DNA of 64,000 nt from Nitratiruptor sp. SB155-2 (GCF_000010325.1 NC_009662.1:124001-188000); one strand, 5' to 3'; positions 25,581-36,435 are shown, numbered from the stretch's first letter. A program made the numbers and translations. The notes: generated from the letters alone by a model not told the origin.

Positions 25581-27074
25581 ATGTCAGAGAAACAGAAACT
25601 GAAGCAGGCACAAGAAGTGATGGAAGAGCTGTTGAAAAAAGAGGGACTATCGAGACGGGATGCTCTCAAGATAATGGGGCTTGGCTCAGTAGGAGCTTTT
25701 GGACTTGGGGGTTCGACTGCATCTGCGGCCGAAAGTGGAAGCAGTAGTGACAAAAAAGCGACTATCGTCATCGTTGGTGGTGGGGCAGGTGGAATCATGG
25801 CACTTGCCAGACTTCATAGAAGTGCGCCGAATGCAAAAATCATCCTCATCGCTCCAAACGATATTCATCTGTATCAACCGGGCCAAGTATTTATGGCTGC
25901 AGGGCTCTATACGGCCGATGAGATTAAAAAACCAAACAAAAATTTCATTCCAAATGATGTAGAGTGGGTGAAAGAGAGTGTCAAAGAGTTTGATCCGGAC
26001 AATAACCAAGTAATTACTGACTCCAACAAAAAAGTCAAATATGACTTTTTGGTTGTAGCCACGGGTCTAGCCTATGATTATGAGCGAATCGAGGGAATGA
26101 GTAAAGATCTTGTCGGAAAACATGGCATTTCAAGTGTGTATCTCAACGATCCGGTCAAAGGGGATGTGAGTGGTGGATCAAAAACATGGGAGTGGTTCAA
26201 GCAGCTAAGAGCGGCAGCCGAAAAAGCATCCCCGGACAATCCTGTTCAGGCTATCTACACCCAACCGGACACTCCTATAAAATGTGGTGGGGCGCCTCAA
26301 AAGATTTTATACCTCAGTGACGATTTCTTGAGAGGTAACGGGCCTGGAGGTGGAGCCGATGTCCATAAAAATGTAAAAGCATATTTTTGTAAAAAAGGAA
26401 CAAAACTTTTTGGAATCCCTTCTTACAATAAAACCCTTGTCGAAGAAGTAACGCCAATGTATGGCAACATTGAAGATAAGTGGAATCATGTCTTACGAAA
26501 AATCGATCCAGTCAAAAAAATTGCTACATTCGAGCATACCTATAAAGTCAAAGGGGAGTGGGATCCGGACCTAGAAGAGTATGACTGGATTACCAAAAAA
26601 GAGATGGTTGAGATGCCGTATGATTTCATCCATATCGTGCCTCCGATGAAGCCGGTGGATGCTGTGGCGAACTCTCCTCTTGGATGGCAAAAAGGAACGG
26701 CAAAAGGGTGGCTTGAAGTTGACAGATACACATTGCAGCATCGACGATACAAAAATGTTTTTGGTATCGGAGATATTTTAGGTATTCCGCTTGGAAAAAC
26801 AGGAGGAAGTGCAAGACACCATGGACCGGTACTCCAAGAGAACTTGATCGCTGTGATGGAAGGTAAAGAGCCAAAAGCGAAATTTGACGGATACACCGTA
26901 TGTCCTTTAAAAACCCAGTATGGCAAGATAATGCTTGCAGAATTCAACTATGATGGACCGGCACCGACGTTCTCATTTTTGGATCCTTCCAAACCGCGAT
27001 GGATCTGGTGGGCATTTGACTTGTATATGCTAAAACCGATGTATTGGACGTTGATGCTTCGAGGATTGATGTAG
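25581..27074 (+). CDS. Tat-exported sulfide:quinone oxidoreductase-type flavoprotein
   Basis: A 497-residue FAD protein with a twin-arginine signal (SRRDALKIMGLGSVGAFGLGG, about 24-44), so it is exported folded to the periplasm. The Rossmann motif VGGGAGGIMAL follows. The redox-cysteine region IKCGGAPQK is intact, and a second Cys is in TVCPLKT. VFGIGDILGIPLGKTGGSARH is the second FAD-binding region, and a C-terminal amphipathic tail suits membrane attachment. It is expected to oxidise sulfide to polysulfide and reduce quinone. ATG at 25581 has the right spacing from AGGAG; the GTG at 25575 does not. It is followed by a small membrane-protein gene. Confidence 0.85.
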   Translation: MSEKQKLKQAQEVMEELLKKEGLSRRDALKIMGLGSVGAFGLGGSTASAAESGSSSDKKATIVIVGGGAGGIMALARLHRSAPNAKIILIAPNDIHLYQPGQVFMAAGLYTADEIKKPNKNFIPNDVEWVKESVKEFDPDNNQVITDSNKKVKYDFLVVATGLAYDYERIEGMSKDLVGKHGISSVYLNDPVKGDVSGGSKTWEWFKQLRAAAEKASPDNPVQAIYTQPDTPIKCGGAPQKILYLSDDFLRGNGPGGGADVHKNVKAYFCKKGTKLFGIPSYNKTLVEEVTPMYGNIEDKWNHVLRKIDPVKKIATFEHTYKVKGEWDPDLEEYDWITKKEMVEMPYDFIHIVPPMKPVDAVANSPLGWQKGTAKGWLEVDRYTLQHRRYKNVFGIGDILGIPLGKTGGSARHHGPVLQENLIAVMEGKEPKAKFDGYTVCPLKTQYGKIMLAEFNYDGPAPTFSFLDPSKPRWIWWAFDLYMLKPMYWTLMLRGLM

Positions 27075-27082
27075 GAAGAGGC

Positions 27083-27319
27083 ATGGCAATGGGCAAAATA
27101 ATCAAAAGGGAGCTTGGGATCTACCTTTTTTTACTTATATTTTTATGTGTTTGGATGCATTACAAAGAGCTTTTGTCACATCCAATAGAGCATTTCAAAC
27201 ATCTTCCCGAGGCCCCTTTTGGCCTATTGCATCCTCTCCTTTTTACTTTTGCTGTCTATTGTATGATTTTAATTGTACGTGTTTTTATTCACTTCATAAG
27301 ACGACTCAAAAGAGATTAG
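27083..27319 (+). CDS. Small two-helix membrane protein downstream of SQR
   Basis: A 78-residue protein with two hydrophobic segments (about 12-28 and 50-67) and a basic C-terminus. The start at 27083 follows AGGAAGAGG; 27089 is an alternative. It starts nine bases after the SQR stop codon, so it is co-transcribed. It may anchor or receive electrons with the SQR, by analogy with the small membrane protein next to the other flavoprotein at 12970. No family is recognised. It converges with bpt with a four-base overlap. Confidence 0.65.
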   Translation: MAMGKIIKRELGIYLFLLIFLCVWMHYKELLSHPIEHFKHLPEAPFGLLHPLLFTFAVYCMILIVRVFIHFIRRLKRD

Positions 27320-28059
27320 TTCGCTATAGGTTGCCAAAACGGTTCCTCGTCTATTTTTGGAAAACCTTCCAGTATTTCATATGGCTGAAATTTTGTTTTA
27401 TAGGCAAAGGATGCACAGCCCTCCACCCAATAACCAAGATAGATCCAATCAAGTCCCAGATTTCTGGCAAGATTGATCTGTACGAGAAGGGAGTAGATGC
27501 CAAGAGAGAGTTTTTCGTAGTCGGGATCGTAGTAAAAATAGATTGCGCTAATGCCATCATCCAGGATATCTATCAGGTCCACCCCTACCAGTTTGTCGTC
27601 GCGAAAGTAAAGGACCTCTTTTCCAAAGTCGTGTGCTCCTACCACAAACTCTTCGTAGTATGTCTGGACATCCATCTCGATGTACTTCCAGCCGCTCTTT
27701 TTCTCTTTGAACTTGTGGTATTTGTTATAGAGGTCGATATGTTCGTATGTAAGTGATGGTTCGTTGATATAGACTTTTGTATTTCTATTTTTTTTGGCGG
27801 CTCGTCGCTGGCTTTTTGATGGTTTGAAGTTTTTTACATCGATTCTAAGATTTTTGCATTCGCTGCAGCCTTGACAGATAGGATGAAAATAGGAGTGCCC
27901 GAAGCGTCTCCACCCTCTTTTGATCAAGGCACTTGCCAACTCTTTGGTGGCCTTCGGGATGTAGCGATAAAACATTCTCGTTTTTTTATTCGGCAGATAG
28001 GCACACTCATAGTCGAGCGTGCAAAAATCGATGGAATGACACTCTTGCAGTTTATTCAT
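27316..28059 (-). CDS. bpt: Aspartate/glutamate leucyltransferase
   Basis: A 247-residue bacterial member of the Ate1/Bpt family. It would transfer Leu from leucyl-tRNA to N-terminal Asp or Glu, marking proteins for ClpS/ClpAP degradation. Family features are YLPN near the N-terminus, RGWRRFGHSYFHPICQGCSECKNLRI with its Cys pair, SQRRAAKKN, and the acetyltransferase-like core SAIYFYYDPDYEKLSLGIYSLL followed by YLGYWVEGC. Length is normal. It lies 18 bases beyond the NifU-like gene on the same strand, so they are probably co-transcribed. Confidence 0.93.
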   Translation of the reverse strand: MNKLQECHSIDFCTLDYECAYLPNKKTRMFYRYIPKATKELASALIKRGWRRFGHSYFHPICQGCSECKNLRIDVKNFKPSKSQRRAAKKNRNTKVYINEPSLTYEHIDLYNKYHKFKEKKSGWKYIEMDVQTYYEEFVVGAHDFGKEVLYFRDDKLVGVDLIDILDDGISAIYFYYDPDYEKLSLGIYSLLVQINLARNLGLDWIYLGYWVEGCASFAYKTKFQPYEILEGFPKIDEEPFWQPIAN

Positions 28060-28077
28060 ACCAAAATTATAGCGAAG

Positions 28078-28374
28078 TTAGATAGGAAGAACTCTGATGT
28101 TTTGCTCGCCAAGTCTTTCTCGTAACGTGTGTTCTATACCAAATAGGGTTCCCGTTGTCGCACTTGCACAGCCTACACATGCGCCCATATATCGAATATA
28201 GACATCGATGAAGTCTCCATTTTCCTTGATATCTATGATTTCAAGGTTTCCGCCATCCATCACCAAAAACTGTCTGATGCCTTCATCTATCGCTTTTTCG
28301 ATGGCATTCCACTTCTCTTCAAATGGCAACTCTTTAAAACTTGCTGTTTTGTTTTGGGTTGTTTGGTTTTCCAT
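28078..28374 (-). CDS. NifU-like Fe-S scaffold domain protein
   Basis: A 98-residue protein with a C-terminal NifU-type thioredoxin-like domain holding the cluster-binding CVGCAS motif (CxxC) preceded by VYIRYMGA. It would bind a 4Fe-4S cluster and pass it to apoproteins. The ATG at 28374 is chosen because GGAGATTGGCA precedes it; the frame is open 17 codons further upstream but lacks a ribosome site. A 27-base palindrome just upstream is a candidate iron- or Fe-S-responsive operator. Confidence 0.9.
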   Translation of the reverse strand: MENQTTQNKTASFKELPFEEKWNAIEKAIDEGIRQFLVMDGGNLEIIDIKENGDFIDVYIRYMGACVGCASATTGTLFGIEHTLRERLGEQNIRVLPI

Positions 28375-28385
28375 TGCCAATCTCC

Positions 28386-28412
28386 TAATTAAGATAATTT
28401 TTATCCTAATTA
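28386..28412. promoter_or_regulatory. Long palindrome upstream of the NifU-like gene
   Basis: Twelve-base arms (28386-28397 and 28401-28412) with one mismatch surround a TTT centre. It lies 11 bases ahead of the NifU-like start codon on the minus strand. The GATAA/TTATC core recalls Fur-type sites, which would suit an Fe-S gene, but the regulator is not determined. Confidence 0.5.
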
Positions 28413-28499
28413 TACTACTGCACACTTAAATGTAGCGGAATGTGAAAATTTAAATAGAAGTCCTGATTTGTTATACTTTTACCACAAAAGGGAATAGGG

Positions 28500-30767
28500 A
28501 TGCTTGGTCACATTTTCACAGAAAAAATTACAAAAGAGCAACTTGATCAACTCTTTAACAATCTTAAATATTCGTTAAGTTCCACTGTAGTGTTGTCAAC
28601 GCTCATCGGTTTCATGGTATATAGTCATGAAAAGAGTGTAAAGGCGCTTTTTTGGCTTCTTTTCATGCTCTCCTTGTCACTCGTTCGCCTCGTAATCAAG
28701 TGGCGCTATGAAAAGGCACCCTCTCCCGACCTGCAGTACTACTTTTCTCTTTTTGTCATCTTTCTTGTTCTAAGTGGAGTGGGATTTGCCTCTTTGATCT
28801 ATCTCCTGTTTCCAAAAAGTGTTTTCGATCAAATTCTTTTTATTTTCGTTATGGCGGGATTGAGTGCCGGGGCAATCTCATCGCTGCATTATTCCAAAAC
28901 TGCCGTAATACTTTATCAGGTTTCGCTTATATTGCCTGTAGCTTTCCGTCTTTTTTTTGTTCCGGGATCCATTTATCCTGTTATGGGTTTTGTGCTTCTT
29001 TTTTATCTTGTGATGATGATCAATCTGTCGTTGCGGACATATCAAACCTATATAAACACATTGAAACTCAAACTGGCCTATTCGCAAAAACAAAAAGATC
29101 TCAGTATCCAATCTCAGCGGTTTTATTATCTTTTTCACAATATTCCTTTAGGAATATTTTTCTATAACAAAGATTTGCGGATTACCGATTGTAATGATTT
29201 TTTTGCCCATATGCTTGGTGTTTCGAAAGATGAGTTACTGGGTTTTGATATGAATAGATTGCAGGATAAAAGGATTTTGCCTGTATTGAAAGAACCTTTT
29301 TCGAAAAAAAACGGTTGGTATCGGGGATTTTATCACTCTACTCTTTCGCGAAAAGTGTTTTTTGTAGAGCTGTATACCACATATATCCAAATCGATCACC
29401 AGATTATAGAAGGCCTTGGTGTAGTGATCGATCTAACCCGTCTCAAAGAGTATCAAGACAAAATTGAAGAGATGGCTTACTATGACGAACTGACAGGACT
29501 TGCTAAACGAACCGTTCTATTTGAAAGTATCGACCTGGCCATAAAAAAAGTGAAGCGTGATAAAAAATACAGCATTCTGATCTATATGGATTTGGACAAT
29601 TTCAAAGAGATTAATGACACATTGGGACACAATATTGGCGATCTTTTTTTAAAAACAATTGCAAAGAGAATACAAGAATATACAAGAGAAGTCGATATTG
29701 CTGCACGAATGGGTGGAGACGAATTTGCCATACTGCTCCTAGAGATCTCACAAGATAAGAATAGAGCTTTAATCGAAGGGATGGAGGTGGCTAAACGGTT
29801 GGCAAAAGCGATCAGCAAACCGGTTACCATTGAGGATCATACCATTCAAACCACGGTGAGCATAGGTGTCGCTTTAATCGATGAGAAGAGTAAGAATGCC
29901 TTTGAGATGATCAAGTTCGCAGACAGCGCCATGTATAAAATCAAACGCTCCAATAAAAACTCTGTCCAGTTTTTCAATGAGGAGATGAAAGGGGAGATAG
30001 AACACTTGTATAAAGTGAAATATGATCTTGAAAGAGCGCTGCAAAACAAAGAGTTCATTCTCTATCTTCAGCCGCAATTTGATCAAAAGCGAAATATAGT
30101 GGGTGCAGAAGCACTGTTGCGATGGAATCATCCTAAAAGAGGTCTGCTTTATCCCGGGGAATTTCTTTTTGTTGCAGAAGAGTTCGGCATGATGCAGCGT
30201 ATCAGCGATGAGGTGCTTCGACTAGCAAAAAATATTTTAGTGCGTCTTCCCAAAAAGATGAAAATTGCTGTAAATATATCAGGGAGTGATATTTATAGTG
30301 AATATTTTTACAATACTCTTCGATCGCTTTTTGACCATTCTCTTTCCAGATATCTTGATCTTGAAATCACTGAGCAGGTTTTGATTAAAGATGCTTCGAA
30401 AGCTATGGAGATCATTTCCCGAATAAAAAAAGAGCTCAAAGTAGAATTCAGTATCGATGATTTCGGGACGGGATACTCCTCTTTGCAGTATCTCAGACAA
30501 CTCCCGATCGATTTTTTAAAGATTGACAAAAGTTTTATAGATGATATGTTCGTAGACGGTAACGACTATATTATCGTATCTACCATTATCAATATGGCGA
30601 AAAACCTAGGACTTAATACGATTGCCGAAGGTGTGGAGACAAAAGAGCAGTTTGAAGAGCTGAAAGATATGGGAGTCGATTGTTTCCAGGGATACTATCT
30701 TGCTAAACCAATGCCTTATGAGGAGTTTGAAAAACTCCTTAGAACCTCGTCGTTTGCGGAGCATTGA
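28500..30767 (+). CDS. Membrane-bound PAS-GGDEF-EAL protein
   Basis: A 755-residue protein. The first ~185 residues form about six transmembrane helices resembling a MASE-type sensor. A PAS domain follows (about 205-320: [15 protein letters not shown]), then GGDEF (about 325-485) with an intact MGGDEF and an REVD I-site, then EAL (about 495-745) with [30 protein letters not shown] and EGVET. Both halves look catalytically competent, so it could make or break down cyclic-di-GMP according to the membrane signal. Its 3' end overlaps the convergent folE gene by 29 bases. Confidence 0.9.
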   Translation: MLGHIFTEKITKEQLDQLFNNLKYSLSSTVVLSTLIGFMVYSHEKSVKALFWLLFMLSLSLVRLVIKWRYEKAPSPDLQYYFSLFVIFLVLSGVGFASLIYLLFPKSVFDQILFIFVMAGLSAGAISSLHYSKTAVILYQVSLILPVAFRLFFVPGSIYPVMGFVLLFYLVMMINLSLRTYQTYINTLKLKLAYSQKQKDLSIQSQRFYYLFHNIPLGIFFYNKDLRITDCNDFFAHMLGVSKDELLGFDMNRLQDKRILPVLKEPFSKKNGWYRGFYHSTLSRKVFFVELYTTYIQIDHQIIEGLGVVIDLTRLKEYQDKIEEMAYYDELTGLAKRTVLFESIDLAIKKVKRDKKYSILIYMDLDNFKEINDTLGHNIGDLFLKTIAKRIQEYTREVDIAARMGGDEFAILLLEISQDKNRALIEGMEVAKRLAKAISKPVTIEDHTIQTTVSIGVALIDEKSKNAFEMIKFADSAMYKIKRSNKNSVQFFNEEMKGEIEHLYKVKYDLERALQNKEFILYLQPQFDQKRNIVGAEALLRWNHPKRGLLYPGEFLFVAEEFGMMQRISDEVLRLAKNILVRLPKKMKIAVNISGSDIYSEYFYNTLRSLFDHSLSRYLDLEITEQVLIKDASKAMEIISRIKKELKVEFSIDDFGTGYSSLQYLRQLPIDFLKIDKSFIDDMFVDGNDYIIVSTIINMAKNLGLNTIAEGVETKEQFEELKDMGVDCFQGYYLAKPMPYEEFEKLLRTSSFAEH

Positions 30768-31317
30768 TAAGGCTGAAAAACTCCTCGCGTGTTTTTTGAT
30801 TGGTTTTAAAGATACCTCGAAGAGCCGAACTGACCGTTGTAGAACATATTTTCTCTACCCCTCGCATCTCCATACACATATGGCGAGCTTGCAAAACCAC
30901 CCCAACCCCTTTTGGTTCAATCGTCTGCATCAAAGCATCGGCGATCTGTTCCGTCATCTGCTCCTGGATCTGCAGGCGTCTTGCAAAAACGTTGACCATC
31001 CTTGGAATTTTGGATAGGCCTACCACTTTTCCATTTGGAATATAGGCAACATGGGCTCGGCCGATAATTGGTAACAGATGGTGTTCACACAAAGAGTAAA
31101 ATTCGATATCCCGTACCAGAACCATCTCGTCATTGCTCGATTCGAAAAGCGCTTCTCCCAATACCTCTTTTGGGTCTTTATGATATCCTTCTGTAAGATG
31201 TAAAAAAGCTTTGTAAACCCGCTGGGGAGTTTTGATCAGACCCTCTCTTTGTGGATCCTCTCCAAGTAGTTGGAGTATCGCTTTGACATGGTTTTCGAAC
31301 TCTTTTTGGCGATCCAT
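30739..31317 (-). CDS. folE: GTP cyclohydrolase I
   Basis: A 192-residue enzyme that opens GTP to 7,8-dihydroneopterin triphosphate, the first step of folate (and possibly queuosine) synthesis. Zinc ligands are in SLCEHHLLP and HMCMEMRGV. The catalytic segments [23 protein letters not shown] and [10 protein letters not shown] are intact. The start at 31317 has GGAG at correct spacing; the longer frame from 31371 lacks family similarity. It overlaps the end of the GGDEF-EAL gene in convergent orientation. Confidence 0.95.
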   Translation of the reverse strand: MDRQKEFENHVKAILQLLGEDPQREGLIKTPQRVYKAFLHLTEGYHKDPKEVLGEALFESSNDEMVLVRDIEFYSLCEHHLLPIIGRAHVAYIPNGKVVGLSKIPRMVNVFARRLQIQEQMTEQIADALMQTIEPKGVGVVLQARHMCMEMRGVEKICSTTVSSALRGIFKTNQKTREEFFSLINAPQTTRF

Positions 31318-31415
31318 CTGCAGCTCCCAGAAAATTTTGTCAATTGTAGCAAAAAATTTGGTTTGAAGCATTATTTTGATAAAATTAGAGCCAAAAATTT
31401 TTTCAAAGGATATCG

Positions 31416-32729
31416 ATGGAGATCAATGCGCAAAAGCTCAATGAAGCGAACGCTACAGTAGAAGCGAAGATTGCAAAGCAAGATGTAGAGAAAAAAGAGG
31501 AAAAGATAGCGAAAGAGCTGGCAAAAACGATGAATATTCCTGGATTTCGAAAAGGAAAAGTACCACCAGCGGTCATCAAAAAACGATATGGTGACAAACT
31601 GGCACAAGATGCAGAAGCAGAACTTGTCAGAGAAGCCCTAGACCAAGCCCTTGAAGAACTTGGTATCGAAAAAGAGGCAATGCTTGGCGAGCCTAGATTT
31701 GCCAAATATGAAAAAGGCGAAGAAGTAATCGAAATGGTTCTTGAAATCGGTGTTCGGCCAAATATCGACATTACCGGATACGAAGAGGTGATTCCGGAGT
31801 ATGAAGAGCCGCAAGTGAGTGATGAAGAGGTTGAAAAGAGAATCGAAGAGCTTGCCGATGCCATGGCTCAGTTCAAAGAGATCGAAGAGGACAGACCTGC
31901 CAAAGAGGGCGATCTCGTAGTGATCGATTTTAAAGGGACTCTTGAAGACGGCAGTGAGATTGAAGGCGGAAGTGCACAAAATTTTGAACTTCGCCTTGGA
32001 AGTGGCCAGTTTATCCCAGGGTTTGAAGAGCAGGTCGAGGGAATGAAAAAGGGTGAAACGAAAACGATCGAAGTAACGTTTCCTGAAGATTATCCAAACA
32101 AAGAGCTTGCAGGAAAAAAGGCAAATTTTGAAGTGACACTGCATACAATCAAAGAAAAAGAAAAAATTAATATCGATGATGAGCTTGCTAAAAAGATGCT
32201 CCAAAAAGAGGATGCGACATTGGATGAGCTCAAAGAAGAGGTGAGAAAGCAGCTTAAAAGTGAAAAGCTTTCCAAACTCTACAACGAAGAGCTCAAACCA
32301 AAATTAGTGGAAGCTCTTGTTGAGAAGTTCGAGTTTGATTTGCCCAAGAACATCGTAGATCAAGAGATCGATGTACAACTCAACAACAAAGCGGCACAGA
32401 TGAGTGAAGAGGAGATCAAAGAGCTTCGAGAGAACAAAGAAAAGCTTGAAGAACTTCGAAAAGAGATCGAACCTGAAGCCCAAAAGAGTGTCAAAGCTAC
32501 ATTCATCGTCGATGCACTGGCAAAAGCGGAAGGTATCAACGTAGCAGATCAAGAAGTCGTACAAACGATCTATTATGAAGCGCTTCAAATGGGACGAAAT
32601 CCACAAGAGATTTTAAAAGCGTATGAGGAGCAAGGGTTGCTTCCAGCTATCAAAATGGCTATGATCGAAGATAGACTCCTTACGCATCTTTTGAGCAAAA
32701 AAAATGAGAAACAAGAGGAAAATGCATGA
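31416..32729 (+). CDS. tig: Trigger factor
   Basis: A 437-residue ribosome-associated chaperone and prolyl isomerase. The N-terminal ribosome-binding domain carries the signature GFRKGKVP. The FKBP domain (about 155-245) includes [26 protein letters not shown] and FPEDYP. A helical C-terminal domain follows. The protein is rich in Lys and Glu. It heads the tig-clpP-def cluster: its stop overlaps clpP by four bases. It folds nascent chains near the tunnel exit. Confidence 0.97.
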   Translation: MEINAQKLNEANATVEAKIAKQDVEKKEEKIAKELAKTMNIPGFRKGKVPPAVIKKRYGDKLAQDAEAELVREALDQALEELGIEKEAMLGEPRFAKYEKGEEVIEMVLEIGVRPNIDITGYEEVIPEYEEPQVSDEEVEKRIEELADAMAQFKEIEEDRPAKEGDLVVIDFKGTLEDGSEIEGGSAQNFELRLGSGQFIPGFEEQVEGMKKGETKTIEVTFPEDYPNKELAGKKANFEVTLHTIKEKEKINIDDELAKKMLQKEDATLDELKEEVRKQLKSEKLSKLYNEELKPKLVEALVEKFEFDLPKNIVDQEIDVQLNNKAAQMSEEEIKELRENKEKLEELRKEIEPEAQKSVKATFIVDALAKAEGINVADQEVVQTIYYEALQMGRNPQEILKAYEEQGLLPAIKMAMIEDRLLTHLLSKKNEKQEENA

Positions 32730-33316
32730 GCTACTACATTCCTTACGTCATTGAACGAACGGGAAGGGGAGAGAGAAGCTACGATATATACTCCAGACTC
32801 TTAAAAGATCGCATCATTATGCTCAGTGGCGAGATCAATGATGCGGTTGCCTCTTCCATCGTGGCTCAGTTGCTTTTTTTGGAAGCGGAAGATCCGGATA
32901 AGGATATCTATCTGTATATCAATTCTCCCGGTGGTGTGATCACCAGCGGAATGAGTATCTACGATACCATGAATTACATCAAGCCTGATGTCTCTACTAT
33001 CTGTATCGGACAGGCTGCCAGCATGGGAGCCTTTTTGCTCAGTTCCGGGACAAAAGGAAAGCGATACGCCCTGCCGCATGCTCGTATCATGATCCACCAG
33101 CCTTTAGGCGGTGCTCAAGGGCAGGCAACAGATATAGAGATTCAAGCGAAAGAGATTTTGCGACTCAAAAAGATACTCAATGAGATTTTGGCCGAAAACA
33201 CTGGTCAATCAGTTAAAAAGATAGCCAAAGATACTGAAAGAGACTTTTTCATGAGCTCCGAAGAAGCAAAAGAGTATGGACTCATCGATCAGGTATTGGA
33301 GAAGAGTGCTCGATGA
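32726..33316 (+). CDS. clpP: ATP-dependent Clp protease proteolytic subunit
   Basis: A 196-residue serine protease subunit. The catalytic Ser lies in [11 protein letters not shown], His in [21 protein letters not shown], and Asp in DTERDFFMS. The N-terminal [19 protein letters not shown] is typical. It forms the tetradecameric chamber served by ClpX or ClpA. It overlaps tig and def by four bases each. Confidence 0.98.
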   Translation: MSYYIPYVIERTGRGERSYDIYSRLLKDRIIMLSGEINDAVASSIVAQLLFLEAEDPDKDIYLYINSPGGVITSGMSIYDTMNYIKPDVSTICIGQAASMGAFLLSSGTKGKRYALPHARIMIHQPLGGAQGQATDIEIQAKEILRLKKILNEILAENTGQSVKKIAKDTERDFFMSSEEAKEYGLIDQVLEKSAR

Positions 33317-33843
33317 TTCGGCAAATCATCACTTATCCTGACAAACGCCTTTTTTTGAGAAGCAAAGAGGTAGAAAACTTCGACGAAGAGCTTCAAACGC
33401 TGCTTGATGACATGTATGAGACGATGGTTGCCAAAAACGGCATTGGATTGGCAGCCATCCAGGTAGCCGTACCTCTTCGTGCTCTCATTATCAATCTTCC
33501 AGATGAAGAGGGGAAACAGCACAAAGAGGATCTCCTTGAGCTGATCAACCCCGTCATTGTCGAGAAGAAAGGAACCCAGGTTTATACAGAAGGGTGTTTG
33601 AGCGTTCCAGACTACTACGATGATGTAGAGCGGGCCGAATGGGTCAAGGTAGAATACCAAGACCGCTACGGAAATAAAAAAACGCTAGAGACAGATGGTC
33701 TACTGGCCGTTGCTGTTCAGCATGAGATGGATCATCTTGATGGTCACCTTTTCATCGAAAAACTTCCCTATATGAAGCGAAAAAAGTTTGAAAAAGAGTG
33801 GAAGAAGAAGCGTAAAACTGCCAAAAGCGGTGTGAAGGTATAA
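33313..33843 (+). CDS. def: Peptide deformylase
   Basis: A 176-residue metalloenzyme that removes the formyl group from nascent proteins. All three motifs are present: GIGLAAIQV (a variant of GxGLAAxQ), EGCLSVP (metal-binding Cys) and QHEMDHLDG (HExxH). Translation is coupled to clpP by an ATGA overlap. The following comM gene starts one base after its stop. Confidence 0.97.
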   Translation: MIRQIITYPDKRLFLRSKEVENFDEELQTLLDDMYETMVAKNGIGLAAIQVAVPLRALIINLPDEEGKQHKEDLLELINPVIVEKKGTQVYTEGCLSVPDYYDDVERAEWVKVEYQDRYGNKKTLETDGLLAVAVQHEMDHLDGHLFIEKLPYMKRKKFEKEWKKKRKTAKSGVKV

Positions 33844-33844
33844 G

Positions 33845-35352
33845 GTGAAAAAGATCTTTTGCGCTACCCTCGATGGAGTAGACGCAAAAGTAGTGGAAGT
33901 GGAAAGCTCTTTTATCCGAGCCCTTCCTGCTCTTTCTATCGTCGGTCTTGCATCGAGCGCTATACAAGAAGCCAAGGATCGGGTCAAATCGGCTCTGTTA
34001 TCCAATAATTTCTCTTTCCCTCCCCAAAAATAACGATCAACCTTGCTCCAAGCGATCTCAAAAAGAATGGAAGCCATTTCGATTTGGCCATTGCCCTTGG
34101 CATTGCATTGCAAAAAGAAGACATTGACTTTGAAGACTATTTCGTTTTTGGAGAGCTGGGACTTGATGGAGTAGTGAAAGATACGGCGATGATCTTTCCC
34201 CTTGTTTTATCTCTTGCCAAAAAGCCTATAAAAGTGGTCGTACCATTGGAGAGCTTGTCAAAAGTGCAAAAGATTCCAAATATCAATATTGTAGCAGTAC
34301 AAACACTTTCTGAAGCGATTACGTTTTTCAAAACAAAAAAGATGCCTTCGCATCAACCGATTCCCTTCTCTTTTCCCTACCTCGAAGCAGATGGTGAAAA
34401 GTACTACTATGATCCTTCCTATCCTCTTGATTTCTCAGAGGTCAAAGGGCAGGAGGTGGCGAAGAGAGCCGCTTTAGTCGCCGCGGCAGGGTGCCACAAT
34501 CTGCTTATGGAAGGGAGCCCAGGATGTGGTAAGAGCATGATAGCAAAGAGACTTCGTTATATCTTGCCGCCGATGAGTATGCAAGAGATTTTGGAAATGG
34601 CCAAAATGGCAGCGTTGGATGGAAAAGAACCGAGTTTTACTCCGCTAAGATCGTACCGGTCGCCGCACCATTCCTCCACAAAAGCCAGTATCTTTGGTGG
34701 AGGAAGCAGTGGGGCAAGGCCCGGAGAAGTCGCTATGGCTCACAAAGGGATACTCTTTTTCGATGAATTGCCACACTTTGCAAAATCTGTCCTTGAGGCG
34801 TTACGTGAACCCTTGCAGGATCACAAAGTGCTGATCTCGAGAGTACACAGCAAGGTAGAGTATGAAACGACTTTTTTATTTGTTGCAGCGCAAAACCCCT
34901 GTCCTTGCGGAAATCTCCTTGATAACGAAAAAGAGTGCAGATGCACGGAACTTGAAATAAAACGCTACAAAAACAGGCTTTCTGAGCCCCTTTTGGATCG
35001 AATTGATCTGTATGTGCAGATGGCGCCGATGCGAGCTGATGATAGCGCTACTTATACTTCGCAGCAGATGCATGAAATGGTTTTGCAAGCATTTTTAATG
35101 CAAAAAGGGAGAAGGCAAAGAAGGTTGAATGGAAAGCTCAAAGAGCAAGAGATTGAGCGTTATTGTATTTTAGATGATGTAGCAGACTCTATTTTGCAAC
35201 AAGCAAGAGACAAATTTTCGCTATCCCATCGATCTTTGGCGAATATCAAAAAGGTTGCAAGGACGATTGCCGATTTAGAGCAAAAAGAGATAATCGAAAA
35301 ACAGCATATTTTAGAGGCTCTCAGTTACAGAAGGCGCACAGTAGCGCCTTGA
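33845..35352 (+). pseudogene. comM: ComM/YifB-family Mg-chelatase-like ATPase, split by a frameshift
   Basis: A GTG start one base after def encodes the family N-terminus (KKIFCATLDGVDAKVVEVE, SIVGLASSAIQEAKDRVKSALL) but stops at TAA at 34031-34033. The remainder, from ITINLAPSDLKK to the C-terminal helical domain, continues in the -1 frame to 35352 without further damage. It includes Walker A GSPGCGKSM, the SIFGGGSSGARPGEVAMAHKG region and CPCG. The break sits at CCCCAAAAATAA: one extra A, or a -1 slip on the A run, restores a complete ~500-residue protein. ComM is a hexameric helicase aiding branch migration during transformation. It may be a recent lesion, a sequencing error or recoding. 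Confidence 0.88.
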
Positions 35353-35356
35353 AAGA

Positions 35357-36412
35357 TTATACTCCAAAAAGAGCGACCGACCACTTGGTTACGAAATAGC
35401 CACCGACCATCAGCCAGATTGCAAGAACAAGTGCCAAAGCGACCGGTTTCGCTCCAGCTTGTTTAAATTTCTCTACGCTCGTTTCCATACCTAAAGCTGT
35501 CATAGCCATCGTCAGCAAGAAAGTATCCAGTTCATTGATGCCATGAAGTACAGGTTGAAGCGGTTCGATACCTACCAAAAAGGAGTTGATACCAGCCATG
35601 ACTATAAACCACACAGCGAACCATGGGATGGAAATTTTGAATTTTTTGCTTTCACCTGTCGTTTCAGTAGAAACACTTTTTGATACCAATATACCAAGAA
35701 TAATAAGGAGAGGTGCGATCATCATAACCCGTGTCATTTTTACAATCACGGCGTTGTTCATCGCTTGTTCACTCACCGCACCACCTGCTGCTACCACTTG
35801 TGCCACTTCATGAACCGTTCCACCTACATAGATGCCATATACGCTTGGGTCCATATGAAGGATTCCAGATTTAAAAAGGGCAGGATAGGTAAACATAGCA
35901 ATCGTCCCAAAAAGAACCACTGTTCCGACGGCGACAGCACTTTTATAAGGTTCTGCTTTTAAAACAGGTTCGGTTGCAAGTACTGCTGCCGCGCCACAAA
36001 CGCTGGAACCTGAGGCGGTGAGTACTGCGGTATCGCGATCGAGTTTAAACACCTTGACACCCAGCCACCATCCAAGGATAAATGTCGTAGCTAGCATGAT
36101 GGTTGAGACAGTGAGTCCAGCAAGACCCACTTCTGCAATTTGCTGGAAGGTGATGCGAAAACCGTATAAAACGATGGCAAATCGCAAAAGCTGTTTTGAG
36201 CTAAACACGATTCCAGGAATCCACTCTTTTGGAATGTGGCTTCGAAGGGTATTTGCATAGAACATCCCGATGACTATACCGATAATCAAAGGGCTGATAG
36301 CGAGCGCTTTGATGAAGCTTACTTGTGAGATTTGGATCGCTGCAATAGTGAATAGTGCAACAAATAGGATACCGTTGAGGGTATATTTGATATTTTCCTT
36401 GCTAAATGCCAT
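35357..36412 (-). CDS. YeiH-family putative anion/sulfate exporter
   Basis: A 351-residue membrane protein of the UPF0324 (YeiH) family with about ten helices. Recognisable segments are VLYGFRITFQQI, ASGSSVCGAAAVLATEPVLKAEPY and VHEVAQVVAAGGAVSEQA, the last two being strongly conserved in the family. Members are annotated as sulfate exporters, with limited experimental support. It is divergently transcribed from a LysR regulator, the same arrangement as yeiH with yeiE in enterobacteria, so that regulator probably controls it. Confidence 0.88.
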   Translation of the reverse strand: MAFSKENIKYTLNGILFVALFTIAAIQISQVSFIKALAISPLIIGIVIGMFYANTLRSHIPKEWIPGIVFSSKQLLRFAIVLYGFRITFQQIAEVGLAGLTVSTIMLATTFILGWWLGVKVFKLDRDTAVLTASGSSVCGAAAVLATEPVLKAEPYKSAVAVGTVVLFGTIAMFTYPALFKSGILHMDPSVYGIYVGGTVHEVAQVVAAGGAVSEQAMNNAVIVKMTRVMMIAPLLIILGILVSKSVSTETTGESKKFKISIPWFAVWFIVMAGINSFLVGIEPLQPVLHGINELDTFLLTMAMTALGMETSVEKFKQAGAKPVALALVLAIWLMVGGYFVTKWSVALFGV

Positions 36413-36435
36413 GTCCTTCCTTTGGATGAAATTTA

